A program made the translations under genes and the position numbers. 64,000 bases of DNA, from contig JAMCZX010000025.1 of the NCBI GenBank assembly GCA_023485205.1, positions 28,436 through 92,435 on the forward strand, given 5' to 3'. Shown here one piece after another: positions 63,101 through 64,000 of the stretch. Each line of letters starts with the position of its first letter. Positions within the stretch are counted from its first letter, which is position 1. This stretch comes from Candidatus Omnitrophota bacterium (GTDB taxonomy: Bacteria > Ratteibacteria > UBA8468 > B48-G9 > DTJG01). The notes under the pieces were generated by a model. It saw only the letters and a program-made list of their open reading frames with translations. It was not told the origin of the DNA and did not search any database.

Positions 63101-64000
63101 CTACTCTTCCAGAATGTATTAAAACCGGTTTCCCTGATGGCTGCCCTATTTCCTTACAATAAATTTTCTTCCATTTTGTACTTCCCTGCCAGTTGCCTGT
63201 CCCTTCATTAATTTCAATCTCGCTTAAGCCATTTTCCGTTATCACAGCACGTAAATGTGAATTTGTTACTATTATTGAATTGTTTGTTTTCTTCACATGA
63301 AGGTCAGTTGAAACTAATTGAGTTTTGGTCTCAGGTATAATCTTAAGTTTTAGTTCCTTGACAGTAGCAGGGAGAATGTCTGCCTGAATAAATAAAATCT
63401 CTTTCCCATTTTCTCTTAAATAATCACTGGGTATCTCTTTCCCATTTTTCTCAAAAACCTTTATTGAATATCCTCTGGGAATTGTATATCCATAATCTGC
63501 CAAGTTAATTCTTGCTGGAAGATTAGTAAAAACCGGGTCGCTGTTTCCAATAAAAATATCCTTTTCCTTGGGAAATGGTCTTAAGGATATTGTACTTTGT
63601 GTATTGGTTTCTACAGATGAGAAAGATATGCCCAAATGTGGGTTTTGAAATCCTTTAAGTACCTGTTCCCATTCTTTTGCTGTTTTTATTGGATAAACGC
63701 CTTTTGACCAGCCTGCTCCTGCATAGTAAGAGGTTGTATCATTTTTAAGTGGTAATATTACTGTCTGGCTATTCTCAAAAACCTTACCAGTTTTTATATT
63801 ACCTTGCGACACTATTATACCAAGTCCAAATCTTCCGGTTTCTGTATCTGGAGTCTGCCATGTTCCAACATATTTTGTCCCTTTTTTGATTATTTTGAAT
63901 ATACCGCCTTGTTGTGACTTTACAGGCTGCCAATTCCCAATATAGTTACTCCCTGAAATAATATTACCGTTATTTCCATATATAGAAATACCAGTTGCAA
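60105..64000 (-). CDS. Giant secreted paralog P3, 5' end outside the window
   Basis: The frame is open from the stop at 60105 to the right edge, at least 1298 codons. A GTG at 63812 is not the real start, because sensible sequence continues upstream (GNWQPVKSQQGGIFKIIKKG, TKYVGTWQTPD). Shared features with P1 and P2 are NPEAYQFWSVPGNG, LYYSSVDAHWHIKGAKFGY, AGYMNTFLLDKNNDGFYG and the C-terminal amidotransferase-like module (DYLKNGGRLIFVCGNN, NIGKGQVIIISNKTIINNL). DNGNQDGVMDSRD and DKNNDGFYGT look like calcium-binding loops. The signal peptide must lie beyond 64000. It heads a unit with an acetyltransferase and a GxGYxYP gene. Confidence 0.75.
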   Translation of the reverse strand, partial: ATGISIYGNNGNIISGSNYIGNWQPVKSQQGGIFKIIKKGTKYVGTWQTPDTETGRFGLGIIVSQGNIKTGKVFENSQTVILPLKNDTTSYYAGAGWSKGVYPIKTAKEWEQVLKGFQNPHLGISFSSVETNTQSTISLRPFPKEKDIFIGNSDPVFTNLPARINLADYGYTIPRGYSIKVFEKNGKEIPSDYLRENGKEILFIQADILPATVKELKLKIIPETKTQLVSTDLHVKKTNNSIIVTNSHLRAVITENGLSEIEINEGTGNWQGSTKWKKIYCKEIGQPSGKPVLIHSGRVVVLVKVGTGQKRRDYYFYNNSDLFNIDAPKDYYLKINKVKEVYVTLFDANCQADPTPTGSTTRPLPIAYPADWAFIDSGGAGLWFCATPGCTELQINRNQKEKTALIYPGISPKSQMTGHNYPPSILENTITKILPERVRMIFGIGNDSISGRKLLMESTPPISVMKINGQFISRENFDIDNSKDISTVYVIPGRTGKPDFLSSKWFFSMDSDNSIQCAFKFISSKDSKIPTKLNVYTPIDNGNQDGVMDSRDLKYPTAIFQDFSKNGEFVANSFFRGGIVDDGKVTFEIWNCYDNYNVGFVTGYWGEQFDLNGKPDGSIISLDTNGEGLWNIGYTGHSDTWSGEYGNGPVPPHTRSSQQGFFKFDFQKINPPRGLTIDFTNGYTNAMSGTHYGSGDYMTYWSGVRKVFDKRGFYYIGGNDWPQGTISLTNNGNAQMRWYGMEHWIDGQWYRNVQRWVFDLYRHNGNLSPYAHWDSPTRGWEWDFAIFGVQGYDPTKPVEFKDYYSPKHKIRIMGSWVPPAGWNFKKPLTISNKKWMQPWYWALKQKAIALVAYYDNKYREYQSIANPEAYQFWSVPGNGCYDIIKSKKPVSLFPLYYSSVDAHWHIKGAKFGYEVLTNDIPKIPEGKKIFYTGTEDAGVWAGDVEFVRPWATYFEACFARDKAGYMNTFLLDKNNDGFYGTRAWINYKTGQLKLISDNNLYEEKINITFPHTYKLTPKDYFALSSDYRKHYSQLGKGILQTFLPPQNPLHLTLPWTKVISASQAGIILLDSYYSPDKKPVWSNFWKNGYSRLFTSLSEFPLIIENTNTELTTTSLNGVKLLVILQPSKEPAYQDINIIDDYLKNGGRLIFVCGNNQQVANKWINNYGISLNTQKVEFNYKNDPFVKNTGFDDSKFFSGNISLLKKAKYRIYFSSGSGLNLSSDKNTKTLLKFEKTPLIVEKNIGKGQVIIISNKTIINNLWTAYNTADGRLGRIGNTLTQPNNNNFIDALLSSLLKE

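Noticed and set aside
60105..63812. Treating the GTG at 63812 as the start of the third giant protein.
   Set aside because: The same frame stays open with sensible residues to the window edge and the protein would lack a signal peptide, so the gene is cut by the window.
1..64000. CRISPR arrays, insertion sequences, prophage genes or rRNA.
   Set aside because: No spaced direct repeats, transposase, phage structural protein or rRNA-like sequence was seen on either strand.

Overview
This window is strongly A+T-rich bacterial DNA from an organism with an outer membrane: it encodes a TolC-type lipoprotein, a MacA/MacB-like tripartite pump and many Sec signal peptides. Housekeeping genes lie in unrelated, tightly overlapping strings. 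The right half is packed with very large secreted proteins of carbohydrate-active character and has no SusC/SusD pair. That combination suggests an uncultured, probably anaerobic Gram-negative lineage of the Omnitrophota/Ratteibacteria/PVC type. The lineage is inference; no rRNA or phylogenetic marker set was available to test it.

Left part, 1-32400 (mostly conserved metabolism). It starts with a gene fragment at the edge, an MFS transporter, tRNA-Glu, purM, dnaK and tRNA-Val. Next comes a three-gene cassette (TIGR04255-like protein, small coiled-coil protein, PIN nuclease) with its own promoter, followed by a GIY-YIG gene. An orphan corrinoid protein precedes a run of overlapping genes: plsY, gpsA, a MerR regulator, purN, an ArgA-like acetyltransferase, a bactofilin-like membrane protein and then argG. 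An Fe-S aldo/keto reductase is translationally coupled to an ABC-ATPase/MacB permease/TolC/MacA set. tsaE leads into a peptide-type ABC transporter (two permeases, two ATPases, no binding protein). A second, minimal FtsX/ATPase pair is followed by proC. On the minus strand are a FlgO/CsgG-like secreted protein and the operon tgt-yajC-larC-valS.

Right part, 32500-64000 (sugar and glycan locus). A plus-strand operon encodes a GH127-type beta-L-arabinofuranosidase, an SDR/epimerase and a DHDPS-family aldolase. It converges on a minus-strand operon of about 17 kb (53829 to 36411). That operon encodes a 1336-residue secreted protein with a PQQ-like propeller, two giant paralogous secreted proteins (one split by a frameshift near 45060), a mutarotase-like secreted protein, a cytoplasmic-looking TIM-barrel hydrolase (DUF6259-like), a Gfo/Idh/MocA dehydrogenase, an aldo/keto reductase and an M20 amidohydrolase. 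A divergent promoter region with inverted and tandem repeats (53882-53923) separates it from a plus-strand unit: a secreted triple jelly-roll protein and a sugar isomerase-like TIM barrel. A last minus-strand unit holds a third giant paralog that runs off the right edge, an Eis-like acetyltransferase and a GxGYxYP-type putative glycoside hydrolase.

The likely logic is that secreted giants bind or cleave a complex glycan, and that GH127, DUF6259-like and GxGYxYP enzymes trim it. The released sugars are then processed by epimerase, dehydrogenase, isomerase and aldolase steps. The three giant paralogs, which share a middle motif region and a C-terminal glutamine-amidotransferase-like domain, are the best candidate for an undescribed system. 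The PIN cassette is the second. No gene-free stretch exceeds 300 bases; the longest (4719-4962, 244 bases) holds the tRNA-Val promoter and one hairpin. I saw no CRISPR array, rRNA, insertion sequence or recognisable riboswitch.
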